Positions 42,130 through 50,362 of a stretch of DNA of 64,000 nucleotides are shown piece after piece. Positions within the stretch are counted from its first letter, which is position 1; each line of letters opens with the position of its first letter. The notes beneath the pieces are model-generated. The model did no database searches. It saw only the letters and a program-made list of their open reading frames with translations, and was not told the DNA's origin. The translations under genes were made by a program, and so were the position numbers. The stretch comes from Martelella mediterranea DSM 17316 (GTDB lineage: Bacteria; Pseudomonadota; Alphaproteobacteria; Rhizobiales; Rhizobiaceae): positions 4,110,001 to 4,174,000 of the forward strand of contig NZ_CP020330.1 of the NCBI RefSeq assembly GCF_002043005.1, given 5' to 3'.

Positions 42130-42144
42130 TGATTTTCAGAATCA
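42130..42144. promoter_or_regulatory. RirA-type iron-responsive operator (TGA-N9-TCA), copy 2
   Basis: TGATTTTCAGAATCA is a near-perfect dyad of the TGA-N9-TCA form, 27 bases after copy 1 and just behind a TATAAA element at 42121-42126. Two boxes in tandem over the promoter fit iron repression of haem uptake. Confidence 0.65.
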
Positions 42145-42172
42145 AGTATATACGGACGCAGGCAGCTTACCA

Positions 42173-42346
42173 ATGAATCACGACAAGGAACCAGCAAAGA
42201 CCGGCACGAAAGCCGGAGCGCGCGGCTTGCCGGTTCTGGAAAGCGAGACGCTCTTTCAGGGACGGAACGAGATCGTCATCCGCCATCAGGGCGCCGAGTA
42301 CCGCATGAAGATCACCCGCCAAGGCAAACTCATTCTGAACAAGTAG
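42173..42346 (+). CDS. hemP: hemin uptake protein HemP
   Basis: This 57-residue protein ends with the HemP signature: GRNEIVIRHQGAEYRMKITR followed by QGKLILNK. HemP/HmuP proteins are small cytoplasmic proteins found at the start of haem-uptake operons; in some rhizobia and Burkholderia they act as co-activators of the haem receptor gene. It begins at ATG 42173 behind two RirA-type boxes, and hmuS starts 3 bases after its TAG. It is below most length cut-offs for gene finding. Confidence 0.9.
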   Translation: MNHDKEPAKTGTKAGARGLPVLESETLFQGRNEIVIRHQGAEYRMKITRQGKLILNK

Positions 42347-42348
42347 GC

Positions 42349-43419
42349 ATGAAAGACATGACTGAGACGACACCGGAACAGATCCGCGAATTCCGCAGCC
42401 AGAACCCGAAAATGCGCGAGCGCGATATCGCAGCCCGACTCAATATCAGCGAGGCGGCGCTGGTGGCGGCCGAAGTCGGCCTGACCGCGACCCGGATCGC
42501 GCCGGAGCCGTCCCACCTTCTTGACCACGCCGAAAGCTTCGGTGAAATCATGGCGCTGTCACGCAACGAGAGCGCCGTCCACGAGAAAATCGGCGTCTTC
42601 GAGAATATCAAAAACGGCAAGAACGCCGCGATCGTGCTCGGCGAGAACATCGATCTGCGAATTTTCCCGAGCCGCTGGGCCCACGCCTTCGCCGTGACCA
42701 AGACCGATGACAACGGCGCGGAAAAACTGAGCCTGCAATATTTCGACATGACGGGCACGGCGGTGTTCAAACTGCACCTGCGCCCCGCCTCCAATGTCGA
42801 GGCCTATCGCGATTTCGTCGAGAAATACCGGCTGGAAGACCAGAGCCAGACCGTCCTGACCGAGGCCTTCGCGCCCCATGACGCAGATCACGCCCGCGAT
42901 GCCAATGCCGTCGATGTCGAGCTTCTGCGCGACCGCTGGACGGCGCTTACCGATACCCACCAGTTCTTCGGCATGCTGAACGACCTGAAGGTCCACCGCC
43001 AGACCGCGATCGCGACCGTGGGCGACGATTATGCCTACCGCCTTGCCGATGACGCCGTCGCGACCATGTTCCATGCCGCGGCCGAGACGCCGGACCTGCC
43101 GCTGATGGTGTTCGTCGCAAACAACGGCATCGTGCAGATCCATTCCGGCCCGGTGTCCAATGTCGTCGAGATGGGACCGTGGATCAACGTGATGGACCCG
43201 ACCTTCCACCTGCATCTGCGCCGCGACCAGATCGCCGAGACCTGGCTGGTGCGCAAGCCCACCAGCGACGGTCATGTCACATCGATCGAAGCTTTCAACG
43301 CGAACGGCGAACTGATCATTCAGTTCTTCGGCAAGCGTCTGGAAGGCTATGCCGAGCGTCCCGTCTGGCGCGCGCTTGCCGAGAGCCTGCCGCGCCATGC
43401 GCAAACGGCAGCAGCGTGA
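42349..43419 (+). CDS. hmuS: hemin-degrading / haem-trafficking factor HmuS
   Basis: This 356-residue cytoplasmic protein has the duplicated HemS/ChuX-like structure: repeat one from about residue 40 to 185 and repeat two from about 210 to 345 (RWTALTDTHQFFGMLNDL, then VFVANNGIVQIHSGPV). It takes haem from the importer and in related species helps break it down. The candidate proximal histidine lies in the second repeat (HSGPV region); I did not fix the residue. The ATG at 42349 follows hemP by 3 bases; the ATG at 42358 is an alternative. Confidence 0.93.
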   Translation: MKDMTETTPEQIREFRSQNPKMRERDIAARLNISEAALVAAEVGLTATRIAPEPSHLLDHAESFGEIMALSRNESAVHEKIGVFENIKNGKNAAIVLGENIDLRIFPSRWAHAFAVTKTDDNGAEKLSLQYFDMTGTAVFKLHLRPASNVEAYRDFVEKYRLEDQSQTVLTEAFAPHDADHARDANAVDVELLRDRWTALTDTHQFFGMLNDLKVHRQTAIATVGDDYAYRLADDAVATMFHAAAETPDLPLMVFVANNGIVQIHSGPVSNVVEMGPWINVMDPTFHLHLRRDQIAETWLVRKPTSDGHVTSIEAFNANGELIIQFFGKRLEGYAERPVWRALAESLPRHAQTAAA

Positions 43420-43427
43420 GGATACCG

Positions 43428-44300
43428 ATGACCGGACATTTTCTGAACCGCCCCCTCGCCGCCCTCCTGCTTCTCGCCGGGGCCACAACCGTCGGCGCGA
43501 CCGAGCCACTTGCCGATCCCTCCCGCATCGTCACCATCGGCGGTTCGGTGACGGAGATCGTCTATGCGCTCGGCGCAGGCGACCAGATCGTCGGCCGCGA
43601 CACCACCAGTACCTACCCGCCCGAAGCCGCGGCCAAGCCCGATATCGGCTATATGCGCCAACTTTCGCCGGAAGGCGTGCTGTCGATCAATCCGAGCGCC
43701 ATCATCACCATCGAGGGCGCGGGACCGCCGCAAACGATGGATGTGCTGAAACAGGCGGAGGTCGAAATGGCGGTGGTGCCGGAGGATTACAGCCGCGACG
43801 GCATCATCGAGAAGGTCGAGATGGTGGGCGCGCTGATCGGCAGACAGGCCGAGGCGGAAGCGCTGGCCGACGACATCAAGGAAAGACTCGATCCACTTCT
43901 GGCGGCAAACGAGGCCCGGCCCGAAGAGGAGCGCAAGAGCGCGCTGTTCATCCTCAGCCTCAATGGCGGCAAGGTCATGGCGTCGGGCACCGGCACGGCC
44001 GCCAACGGCATGATCGAGGCCGCCGGTCTGGAGAACGCCGTCGGCGATTTTCCGGGCTACAAGGCGCTTTCCGACGAGGCGATCATCAAGGCCGCGCCGG
44101 ATGTCATCATCCTGATGGACGAGAGCGCCGGCAGCCGCGCGCCGACCAATGACGACATTGCCGCCAACCCGGCCCTGTCGCTGACGCCGGCCGGCGAGGC
44201 CATGGCGATCTACCGGATCGATCCGGTCGGCATGCTGAATTTCGGCCCGCGCTTTGCCGAAAACCTCGCTGCGCTGACAACCGAGATCTACGGAGACTGA
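43428..44300 (+). CDS. hmuT: haem ABC transporter periplasmic binding protein
   Basis: This 290-residue periplasmic protein has a signal peptide (LAALLLLAGATTVGA) and the class III binding-protein fold: RIVTIGGSVTEIVYALGAGD, then GRDTTSTYPPEA and GYMRQLSPEGVLS. The tyrosine in the GYMRQ region is near the place where haem-ligating tyrosines occur in HmuT/ShuT. It begins 8 bases after hmuS. The longer open frame upstream shadows hmuS. Confidence 0.93.
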   Translation: MTGHFLNRPLAALLLLAGATTVGATEPLADPSRIVTIGGSVTEIVYALGAGDQIVGRDTTSTYPPEAAAKPDIGYMRQLSPEGVLSINPSAIITIEGAGPPQTMDVLKQAEVEMAVVPEDYSRDGIIEKVEMVGALIGRQAEAEALADDIKERLDPLLAANEARPEEERKSALFILSLNGGKVMASGTGTAANGMIEAAGLENAVGDFPGYKALSDEAIIKAAPDVIILMDESAGSRAPTNDDIAANPALSLTPAGEAMAIYRIDPVGMLNFGPRFAENLAALTTEIYGD

Positions 44301-44306
44301 GCGGCG

Positions 44307-45392
44307 ATGACGGTGATCGAAGCCTTGTCGGGCGCGCGCTGGCGCGATAGCGGAGACCGCTCCGATCTCGCTGTGGTCATGATCGCGGCGCTCGTCGTCG
44401 TCTCCGGGCTGGCGATCCTGATCTCGGTCGCCAACGGGGCCTCGGATGCCTCGCTCTTCGATGTCGCGAAAGCAATCGTCACGGGCGATAGCGCGTCGCT
44501 TGCGGCGCGCGACCGGATCATCATCTTCGATATCCGGCTGCCACGCGCGATCATGGGCTTTCTGGTGGGCGCATCGCTTGCCGTCTGCGGCGCGGCGATG
44601 CAGGGTCTGTTCCGCAATCCGCTGGCCGACCCCGGCCTTGTCGGGGTTTCGGCGGGCGCAGGGCTTGGCGCGGTGATTATGATTGTGCTCGGCGGCACCA
44701 TCGCCGCACCCGTCTATGGCCTGCTCGGCTTCTATGCCCTGCCCGCCGCCGCCTTTCTCGGCGGGCTCGTCACCACGCTTCTGCTCTACCGGATTTCCAC
44801 CAGCCACGGCCAGACCTCGGTCGCCACCATGTTGCTGGCCGGCATCGCGCTGTCCGCGCTGGCGGGCGCTGCCACCGGGTTTCTGGTCTATCTCGCCAAC
44901 GACCAGCAATTGCGCGACCTCACCTTCTGGTCGATGGGCTCGCTTGCCGGCGCGACATGGACCAAGCTTGCGGCGATCAGCCCGATCATGCTGGCGGCCT
45001 TCGCCGTGCTTCCGTTCATGGCCAAGGGGCTGAACGCGATCACGCTCGGCGAGGCCACGGCCTATCACATCGGCATCCCGGTGCAGCGGCTGAAGAATAT
45101 CACCATCATCGCCGTTGCCGCCGCCACCGGCGCGGGCGTCGCGGTCTCGGGCGGGATCGGCTTCGTCGGCATCGTCGTGCCGCATCTACTGCGGCTCGTC
45201 ATCGGCCCCGACCACCGCTATCTGCTGCCGGCCTCGGCGCTGCTTGGCGGCGCGCTGCTTGTGCTCGCCGATCTGTTCGCCCGCACGGTCGTCGCCCCCG
45301 CGGAACTGCCGATCGGCATCATCACGGCGATTGCCGGCGGACCGTTCTTCCTGTGGATCCTCCTCAAAAACCGCTCGCGGCTCAATTTGTAA
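44307..45392 (+). CDS. hmuU: haem ABC transporter permease
   Basis: This 361-residue inner-membrane permease of the FecCD/BtuC family has about ten helices, RLPRAIMGFLVGASLAVCGA near 75-95, the conserved MQGLFRNPLADPGLVGVSAG, and the ATPase-contact loop with GIGFVGIVVPHLLRLVIGPD near 290. It lies 6 bases after hmuT and 2 bases before hmuV. Confidence 0.95.
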   Translation: MTVIEALSGARWRDSGDRSDLAVVMIAALVVVSGLAILISVANGASDASLFDVAKAIVTGDSASLAARDRIIIFDIRLPRAIMGFLVGASLAVCGAAMQGLFRNPLADPGLVGVSAGAGLGAVIMIVLGGTIAAPVYGLLGFYALPAAAFLGGLVTTLLLYRISTSHGQTSVATMLLAGIALSALAGAATGFLVYLANDQQLRDLTFWSMGSLAGATWTKLAAISPIMLAAFAVLPFMAKGLNAITLGEATAYHIGIPVQRLKNITIIAVAAATGAGVAVSGGIGFVGIVVPHLLRLVIGPDHRYLLPASALLGGALLVLADLFARTVVAPAELPIGIITAIAGGPFFLWILLKNRSRLNL

Positions 45393-45394
45393 TC

Positions 45395-46180
45395 ATGATC
45401 GAAATCCGGAATATGAGCGTCACGCTTTCAGGCCGCGCGGTTTTGAAAGACGTCGCGCTGCAAGCCATCCCCGGCGCGCTCACCGCAATCTGCGGCCCGA
45501 ACGGCTGCGGCAAGACGACAACGCTGAAGGTAATCGCCGGCGACCTCGCACCCGATCAGGGCGTGGTCGAGATCAATGGCGAGGCGGTGGCTGGGCTTCC
45601 GCCCTGGCGACTGGCGCAGATGCGCGGCGTGCTGCCGCAATCCTCCAACCTCGCCTTCCCCTTCACCGTCGCCGAGGTGCTGCGCATGGGGCTTTCGGGC
45701 CGCGCCCACCGCGCCGACGATCGCGCGACCATGACGAAGGCGCTCAGCGCCGTCGACCTCCACGGCTTCGAGGGCCGCTTCTATCAGGAACTTTCGGGCG
45801 GCGAGCAGCAGCGCGCCCAGCTTGCCCGGGTGCTGTGCCAGATCGAGGCGCCGGTCGCCCACGGCAAGCCGCGCTGGCTGCTTCTGGACGAGCCGGTGGC
45901 AAGCCTCGACATCCTGCACCAGCTTGCGATCATGCGGCTGGCGCGCGATTTCTGCCGCGCCGGAGGCGGGGTGATCGCGATCATGCACGACCTCAACCTG
46001 ACGGCGCTGTTTGCCGATCACGTGGTGCTGATGCGCGAGGGACGGGTGATCGCGGCGGGCAGTCCGAAGGACACCATCACCGACGACAATCTCCACGCCG
46101 TGTTCGCCACAAGGCTATCCGTCAGCCAGAAGCCGAAGGACGACACGCCGTTCGTACTTCCGCATTCGGCTGCACAATAG
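45395..46180 (+). CDS. hmuV: haem ABC transporter ATP-binding protein
   Basis: This 261-residue ATPase has Walker A GPNGCGKT at 34-41, signature ELSGGEQQRAQ, Walker B WLLLDEPVASLD and the switch histidine in AIMHDLNLTALFADH. It powers haem import through HmuU. The ATG at 45395 follows the hmuU TAA by two bases. It is the last gene of the haem operon; a palindromic repeat follows instead of a clear terminator. Confidence 0.95.
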   Translation: MIEIRNMSVTLSGRAVLKDVALQAIPGALTAICGPNGCGKTTTLKVIAGDLAPDQGVVEINGEAVAGLPPWRLAQMRGVLPQSSNLAFPFTVAEVLRMGLSGRAHRADDRATMTKALSAVDLHGFEGRFYQELSGGEQQRAQLARVLCQIEAPVAHGKPRWLLLDEPVASLDILHQLAIMRLARDFCRAGGGVIAIMHDLNLTALFADHVVLMREGRVIAAGSPKDTITDDNLHAVFATRLSVSQKPKDDTPFVLPHSAAQ

Positions 46181-46200
46181 GAATACAATCCTTGCGGGCA

Positions 46201-46375
46201 CTCTCCCCATATTCTCTCTCGCTGGTGGGAGAGATGCCCTGAAAAGGGGCAGTGAGGGTGGTGTAGCATCTCAAATCGTGAGGGCGTTCGCGGTGATGGT
46301 CTCCCCCCTCACTGTCGCTTTCGCGACATCTCTCCCCTCCGGGGCGAGAAGATTGGGGGGCTTTGCGGAGAGGCT
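46201..46375. repeat. rhizobial intergenic mosaic-like palindromic repeat (RIME-type)
   Basis: Between convergent hmuV and rsmD, a left arm at 46229-46258 (GAGAGATG ... CAGTGAGGG) is matched by an imperfect inverted copy at 46306-46334 (CCCTCACTG ... CATCTCTC). The pattern 'CTCTCCCC...AGAGATG...CCCTCAC' is common in intergenic repeats of Rhizobiaceae. The outer limits are approximate. It may also end transcription of both genes. Confidence 0.6.
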
Positions 46376-46394
46376 AGCCGATCACGGAAATAAT

Positions 46395-46952
46395 TCAGGC
46401 GCGATACCGGTAGAAATGCATGCGGGTGTCGCCGAATTCGCGGGTCTCCAGCGGGACGTAGCAGGCGGCAAGCGCCGGCTCGACATCCGCGCGCTCTTCC
46501 AAGATCGCCAGCGCCCCGGGCTTCAGCCAGCCGCCATCATGGGCGGCGGCCATCGCCTTTTCGCCAAGCCCCTTGCCATAGGGCGGATCGGCGAACAGGA
46601 AATCATAGGGCTCTATCCGGTTGGCGGGGCCGAGACGCGTGGCGTCGCGGCGCATGATCCGGGTGCGGCCGGCAAGGCCAAGAGCCTCGATATTGGACCA
46701 TAAAAGCCCCCTGCCCTCGACGCTGTTTTCAACGAACAGCACCGCCTTGACGCCACGCGAGAGCGCCTCGAGCCCCATCGCGCCGGTGCCCGCGAACAGA
46801 TCGATCATCCGCGCGCCTTCAAGCGCCTCCGGATAGGCATGACTCAGAATATTGAACAGGCTTTCGCGGGTGCGGTCGGTCGTCGGCCGGATGTCGAAGG
46901 ACTTCGGCGTGGCGAGCGCGCGCCCGCGAAACTCACCGCCGACGATCCGCAT
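46395..46952 (-). CDS. rsmD: 16S rRNA (guanine(966)-N(2))-methyltransferase
   Basis: This 185-residue enzyme methylates G966 of 16S rRNA with S-adenosylmethionine. It begins MRIVGGEFRGRALATP, has the SAM-binding loop DLFAGTGAMGLEALSRG near 50-66 and the catalytic DPPYGKGLG near 122. The ATG at 46952 lies 20 bases inside the end of the upstream pseudouridine synthase gene, so the two are coupled. The longer open frame upstream shadows that gene. Confidence 0.95.
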   Translation of the reverse strand: MRIVGGEFRGRALATPKSFDIRPTTDRTRESLFNILSHAYPEALEGARMIDLFAGTGAMGLEALSRGVKAVLFVENSVEGRGLLWSNIEALGLAGRTRIMRRDATRLGPANRIEPYDFLFADPPYGKGLGEKAMAAAHDGGWLKPGALAILEERADVEPALAACYVPLETREFGDTRMHFYRYRA

Positions 46953-48504
46953 TGCCCTTCGGCCCCCTGCCCGGACCGCCCTCACGTGAACCGCCGGAGC
47001 GCGGCCTGTCGCCGCCCGGACGCTTGCCGCCTTCGGGGCGTCCGCCGCGCTTCTCGCCGGCAGGACGTTCGCCGCGTGGCGCTGCACCTTCCCGCTTCGG
47101 CCCATCGAAACGCTTGCCGCCTTCCGGCCGGCCCTCGCCACTGGCCGGACGGCCCTCGCCGCGCGGCCGCTTGGGGCCGTCGAAACGCCGCGCCTCGCCG
47201 GTATCTTCGGCACCGGCCTCACGCGGCTTGCGCGGTCCCCTGTTCGCCGGCTTGCCTGCCGGTTTGGCGAACGGCTTGCCCCGGCCGCCGGCCGGTCCGC
47301 GTGCGCGCGGCGCATCGCCATCGGCAGCGCTTGCGCGGCGACCATCGCGCCGCGCGTCACGGCGGGCATCTTCCTTGGCCTTGTCCTCGGCCTTCTTCTT
47401 GGCCTTGGGGCCAAGCGGACGGGCGCCCGGCGCCATCCAGACATTGGCGGCGCGATTGCGGGTCACGATATCCTTGAACGGCTTTTCGTCGTCGCCCTTG
47501 CGCTTGGTGTCGAGCCGATCGCGGCCGCGTTCGGCCCGCTCGCCGCGGTCGAGCTTGTCGGGACGGCGCTTGCCCGGCTCCGCCCGCTTGCCGGGCTCCG
47601 GCTTCCAGTTACCGCCGGATTTCGGGGCCTCGCTCTCCGCCTGCTTGTCATTGTAGATCGGCGCGTCGAAATTGGCGCCGGCCTCCTCGATCAGACGCGG
47701 GCCAAGCTGGTCGCGCAGCGTGCGGCCGCGCACTTCCATCACAGCGCCCTCGGCAATCTCGCCGAGCTGGAACGGTCCATAGGAGATGCGGATCAGGCGG
47801 CCGACCTCGAGCCCGAGCGCGCCGAGCACGTTCTTGATCTCGCGGTTCTTGCCCTCGCGAAGCCCCATGGTGATCCACACATTGGAGCCCTGCACCCGGT
47901 CGAGCGTGGCATCGATCGCGCCGTAGAGCACGCCGTCGACGGCAATGCCATCCTTGAGCTTGTCGAGATCCGCCTGTTCGATCTTGCCGTGGGCGCGCAC
48001 GCGGTAACGGCGCAGCCAGCCGGTGGCCGGCAGTTCCAGCACCCGCGCAAGGCCGCCGTCATTGGTGAGTAGCAGCAGACCCTCGGTATTGATGTCCAGA
48101 CGCCCGATCGAGATCACCCGGGGCAATTCGGCCGGCAGGTTGTCGAACACGGTCGGGCGGCCCTCGGGGTCGGAATTGGTGGTCACGAGGCCGGCGGGCT
48201 TGTGGTAGATCCACAGCCTGGTGCGCTCGATGCCGCGGATTTCTTCGCCATCGACCTCGATCTTGTCTTCGAGCGTGACATTGTGGGCGGGGGTGTCCAG
48301 CAGCTTGCCGTTGACCTTCACCCTTCCGTCGAGGATCATCCGCTCGGCATCGCGCCTGGAGGCGACGCCAGCGCGCGCGAGGATCTTGGATATCCGCTCG
48401 CCCTGCTTTTCCTCGCCGGCAGCGGCGGGCGCTTCAGCCTTGCGCGGCGGCTTGCCGCCGGCAGGTTTGTTGCCGCGTTTGGGAAACTTGTCTTTTTCGG
48501 TCAT
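46933..48504 (-). CDS. RluB/RsuA-family pseudouridine synthase with long disordered tail
   Basis: This 523-residue protein has an S4 RNA-binding domain at about 36-85 (ERISKILARAGVASRRDAER) and an RsuA-type synthase domain with catalytic Asp in GRLDINTEGLLLLTNDG near 138, ending near residue 275. It likely isomerises a uridine in 23S rRNA. The remaining roughly 245 residues are Arg/Gly/Lys/Pro-rich and low in complexity (repeats of 'GGKRFDGPKR' and 'EGRPASGEGRPEG' type), probably disordered and RNA-binding. Such tails occur in alphaproteobacterial members, but this is long. It overlaps rsmD by 20 bases and is divergent from tadA. Confidence 0.9.
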   Translation of the reverse strand: MTEKDKFPKRGNKPAGGKPPRKAEAPAAAGEEKQGERISKILARAGVASRRDAERMILDGRVKVNGKLLDTPAHNVTLEDKIEVDGEEIRGIERTRLWIYHKPAGLVTTNSDPEGRPTVFDNLPAELPRVISIGRLDINTEGLLLLTNDGGLARVLELPATGWLRRYRVRAHGKIEQADLDKLKDGIAVDGVLYGAIDATLDRVQGSNVWITMGLREGKNREIKNVLGALGLEVGRLIRISYGPFQLGEIAEGAVMEVRGRTLRDQLGPRLIEEAGANFDAPIYNDKQAESEAPKSGGNWKPEPGKRAEPGKRRPDKLDRGERAERGRDRLDTKRKGDDEKPFKDIVTRNRAANVWMAPGARPLGPKAKKKAEDKAKEDARRDARRDGRRASAADGDAPRARGPAGGRGKPFAKPAGKPANRGPRKPREAGAEDTGEARRFDGPKRPRGEGRPASGEGRPEGGKRFDGPKREGAAPRGERPAGEKRGGRPEGGKRPGGDRPRSGGSREGGPGRGPKGNADRRR

Positions 48505-48573
48505 TGTGCTTTGCCTGTTTGTCCCGATCCTCTATCAGGTCGGGTCAAAGCCGTTAAGAGGAAAGTTACGATA

Positions 48574-49029
48574 ATGCCCGTCGGCAATGATTTCATGGGA
48601 TTGGCGCTCACCGAGGCCGAAGCGGCGGCAGCGCGCGGCGAGGTGCCGATCGGCGCGGTCGTCGTCATCGATGGCACGGTCATCGCCAGCGCCGGCAACC
48701 GCACCCGGGAGATGGCCGACCCCACGGCCCATGCCGAAATCCTGGCACTGCGCGAAGCCTGTCGCAAGCTCGGCTCCGAACGCTTGCCCGGCGCGCATCT
48801 CTACGTCACGCTGGAGCCCTGCGCCATGTGCGCTGCGGCGATTTCCTTTGCCAGGGTCGAGCGGCTTTACTATGGCGCGGCCGATCCGAAGGGCGGCGGG
48901 GTCGATCATGGCGGCCGGTTTTACGACCAGCCGACCTGCCACCACCGGCCCGATGTCTATTCCGGTTTTTCCGAAAGCCGCTCCGCCGAACTTCTGCGGA
49001 GCTTCTTCAGCGAAAAGCGCTCAGACTGA
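48574..49029 (+). CDS. tadA: tRNA adenosine(34) deaminase
   Basis: This 151-residue zinc enzyme deaminates A34 to inosine in tRNA-Arg(ACG). The zinc ligands and proton shuttle are His53-Ala-Glu55 (TAHAEILALR) and Cys83/Cys86 (EPCAMC). The ATG at 48574 follows AAGAGGAAAG; the frame is open well upstream through the divergent pseudouridine synthase region but this is a shadow. Its last 9 bases overlap the convergent acetyltransferase gene. Confidence 0.95.
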   Translation: MPVGNDFMGLALTEAEAAAARGEVPIGAVVVIDGTVIASAGNRTREMADPTAHAEILALREACRKLGSERLPGAHLYVTLEPCAMCAAAISFARVERLYYGAADPKGGGVDHGGRFYDQPTCHHRPDVYSGFSESRSAELLRSFFSEKRSD

Positions 49030-49506
49030 ACCGTCGGCGACCTTGCGCAAGGTCTCGCCTTCCAGCCGGTAGCGGATCCATTCGTCCTGCGGCTTGCCGC
49101 CGATGCCGTCATAAACGCGGATCGCGCCCTCGTTCCAGTCGAGCACGCTCCATTCCATCCGGCCGCAGTTCCTGGCGACGCCGATCTCCGCGACCGCCTG
49201 CATCAGCGCCCGGCCGAGGCCCGCGCCGCGATGATCGGGCGTCACATAAAGGTCTTCCAGATAGATGCCGTTTCGGCCCTGCCAGGTGGAGAAGCTGAAA
49301 TAGTAGACCGCGAAACCGACGGGCTCGCCATCGACTTCGGCAATCAAAGCGCCGGTCACCGAGCCCGCGCCGAAAATCGCCTCTGCAAGCCCTTCCTCGC
49401 TGGTTTCGACCTGATCGCGCGCTTTCTCGAACGCCGCTAGCTCGCAAACAAAACGATAAATTGCACCGGCGTCGCTCCGCGTCGCCGGCCGGATGGTGTA
49501 ACCCAT
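49021..49506 (-). CDS. GNAT-family N-acetyltransferase (diamine acetyltransferase-like)
   Basis: This 161-residue acetyltransferase has the acetyl-CoA loop VTPDHRGAGLGRALMQAVAE near 90-110 and the SSAT-like segments IYRFVCELAAFEKA (17-30), YFSFSTWQGRNGIYLEDLYV and MEWSVLDWNEGAIRVYDGIG. These match spermidine/diamine N-acetyltransferase relatives, so a small amine is the likely acceptor. It ends convergently with tadA (9-base overlap). The ATG at 49506 gives the standard N-terminus; the open frame further upstream is not supported. Confidence 0.88.
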   Translation of the reverse strand: MGYTIRPATRSDAGAIYRFVCELAAFEKARDQVETSEEGLAEAIFGAGSVTGALIAEVDGEPVGFAVYYFSFSTWQGRNGIYLEDLYVTPDHRGAGLGRALMQAVAEIGVARNCGRMEWSVLDWNEGAIRVYDGIGGKPQDEWIRYRLEGETLRKVADGSV

Positions 49507-49525
49507 GGCGTCCTCGAAATTCAGG

Positions 49526-50194
49526 CTATCGCTGACCGGCGTTCTTCGACGATTCCAGGAAGTCGTCGGTCGCGCCGCTGTTGCAGTTGAAGAACAGGAA
49601 GCATCTGTCGGGGTCCTTGCCCTCGGCAAGCTTCTGCCGGCGGCGTTCCTTGGCGCGCTCCGGCTCGCCGAGATCGTTTACCGCCGCCGGATTGCTCGGC
49701 ATGCGGTATTCCTGCGGCGGATCGATGAGATAGCGGCGCTGGCTGATGTCGATCGTGGTCGCTTCTTTCTTCGCCGCGCGGAAGGCCTCAAGCTGTTCCT
49801 TTTCGGTCATCTTGCTCGGATCGTCGCCTGCAAGCAGCGGCGAGCGATAGAACGGATTGTCCTTGTTCGCCTCGGCCTCCTCATAGAGTCGGTTGCGCTG
49901 CTCTTCCGGCGATTCGACCCAGTTGGGATTGTCGGCGGAGGCAAGCGATTTCTGCGGCGGCGCAAGCGAGGCCATGTTCGTGCCCTTGGTCGGCTTCACG
50001 AGGTCGGGGCGCGGCTCGTAATCGATGTCAGGCTGGTCCGGATTGATCACCAGAACGGCTTCACCCAGATCCTCGACAAGCTGGGTGGTCGCGGTCTTGC
50101 CGGTGCCATAGGTCGGCGCGCCAAGGCAGGCGGAAAGCGATGCCACGCCCGCAAGGGCAATTGCGATCTTCATCGAACGGAGAACGAATGTCAT
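49526..50194 (-). CDS. predicted lipoprotein of unknown function
   Basis: This 222-residue protein has a lipoprotein signal with LSAC at residues 20-23, followed by a hydrophilic chain rich in Asp, Glu, Pro and Lys (VINPDQPDIDYEPRPDLVKP). Two further cysteines occur near the end (RCFLFFNCN). It resembles an uncharacterised rhizobial lipoprotein family but I cannot name it. The start may instead be Met8 (50173). It lies downstream of ileS on the same strand with a 168-base gap that shows no gene. Confidence 0.75.
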   Translation of the reverse strand: MTFVLRSMKIAIALAGVASLSACLGAPTYGTGKTATTQLVEDLGEAVLVINPDQPDIDYEPRPDLVKPTKGTNMASLAPPQKSLASADNPNWVESPEEQRNRLYEEAEANKDNPFYRSPLLAGDDPSKMTEKEQLEAFRAAKKEATTIDISQRRYLIDPPQEYRMPSNPAAVNDLGEPERAKERRRQKLAEGKDPDRCFLFFNCNSGATDDFLESSKNAGQR

Positions 50195-50362
50195 GCGCTG
50201 TCTACCAAACCTCCGCGCCGGCGGCGCTTCTTGTTATCAGGTCATCAACCACATTGTGGCGATGAATCCGGCGAAACCGCGACATTCCTAACGCAGAACC
50301 GCTGTTTTCGCAATTCGGCTTCTCAACCGGTGGAAAAAGCCGGGAAAGTCCCGGCCTTCGCC

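Noticed and set aside
47000..47444. N-terminal extension of RsmD from a start at 47444
   Set aside because: It is read in another frame of the low-complexity tail of the pseudouridine synthase gene; the family start is the ATG at 46952.
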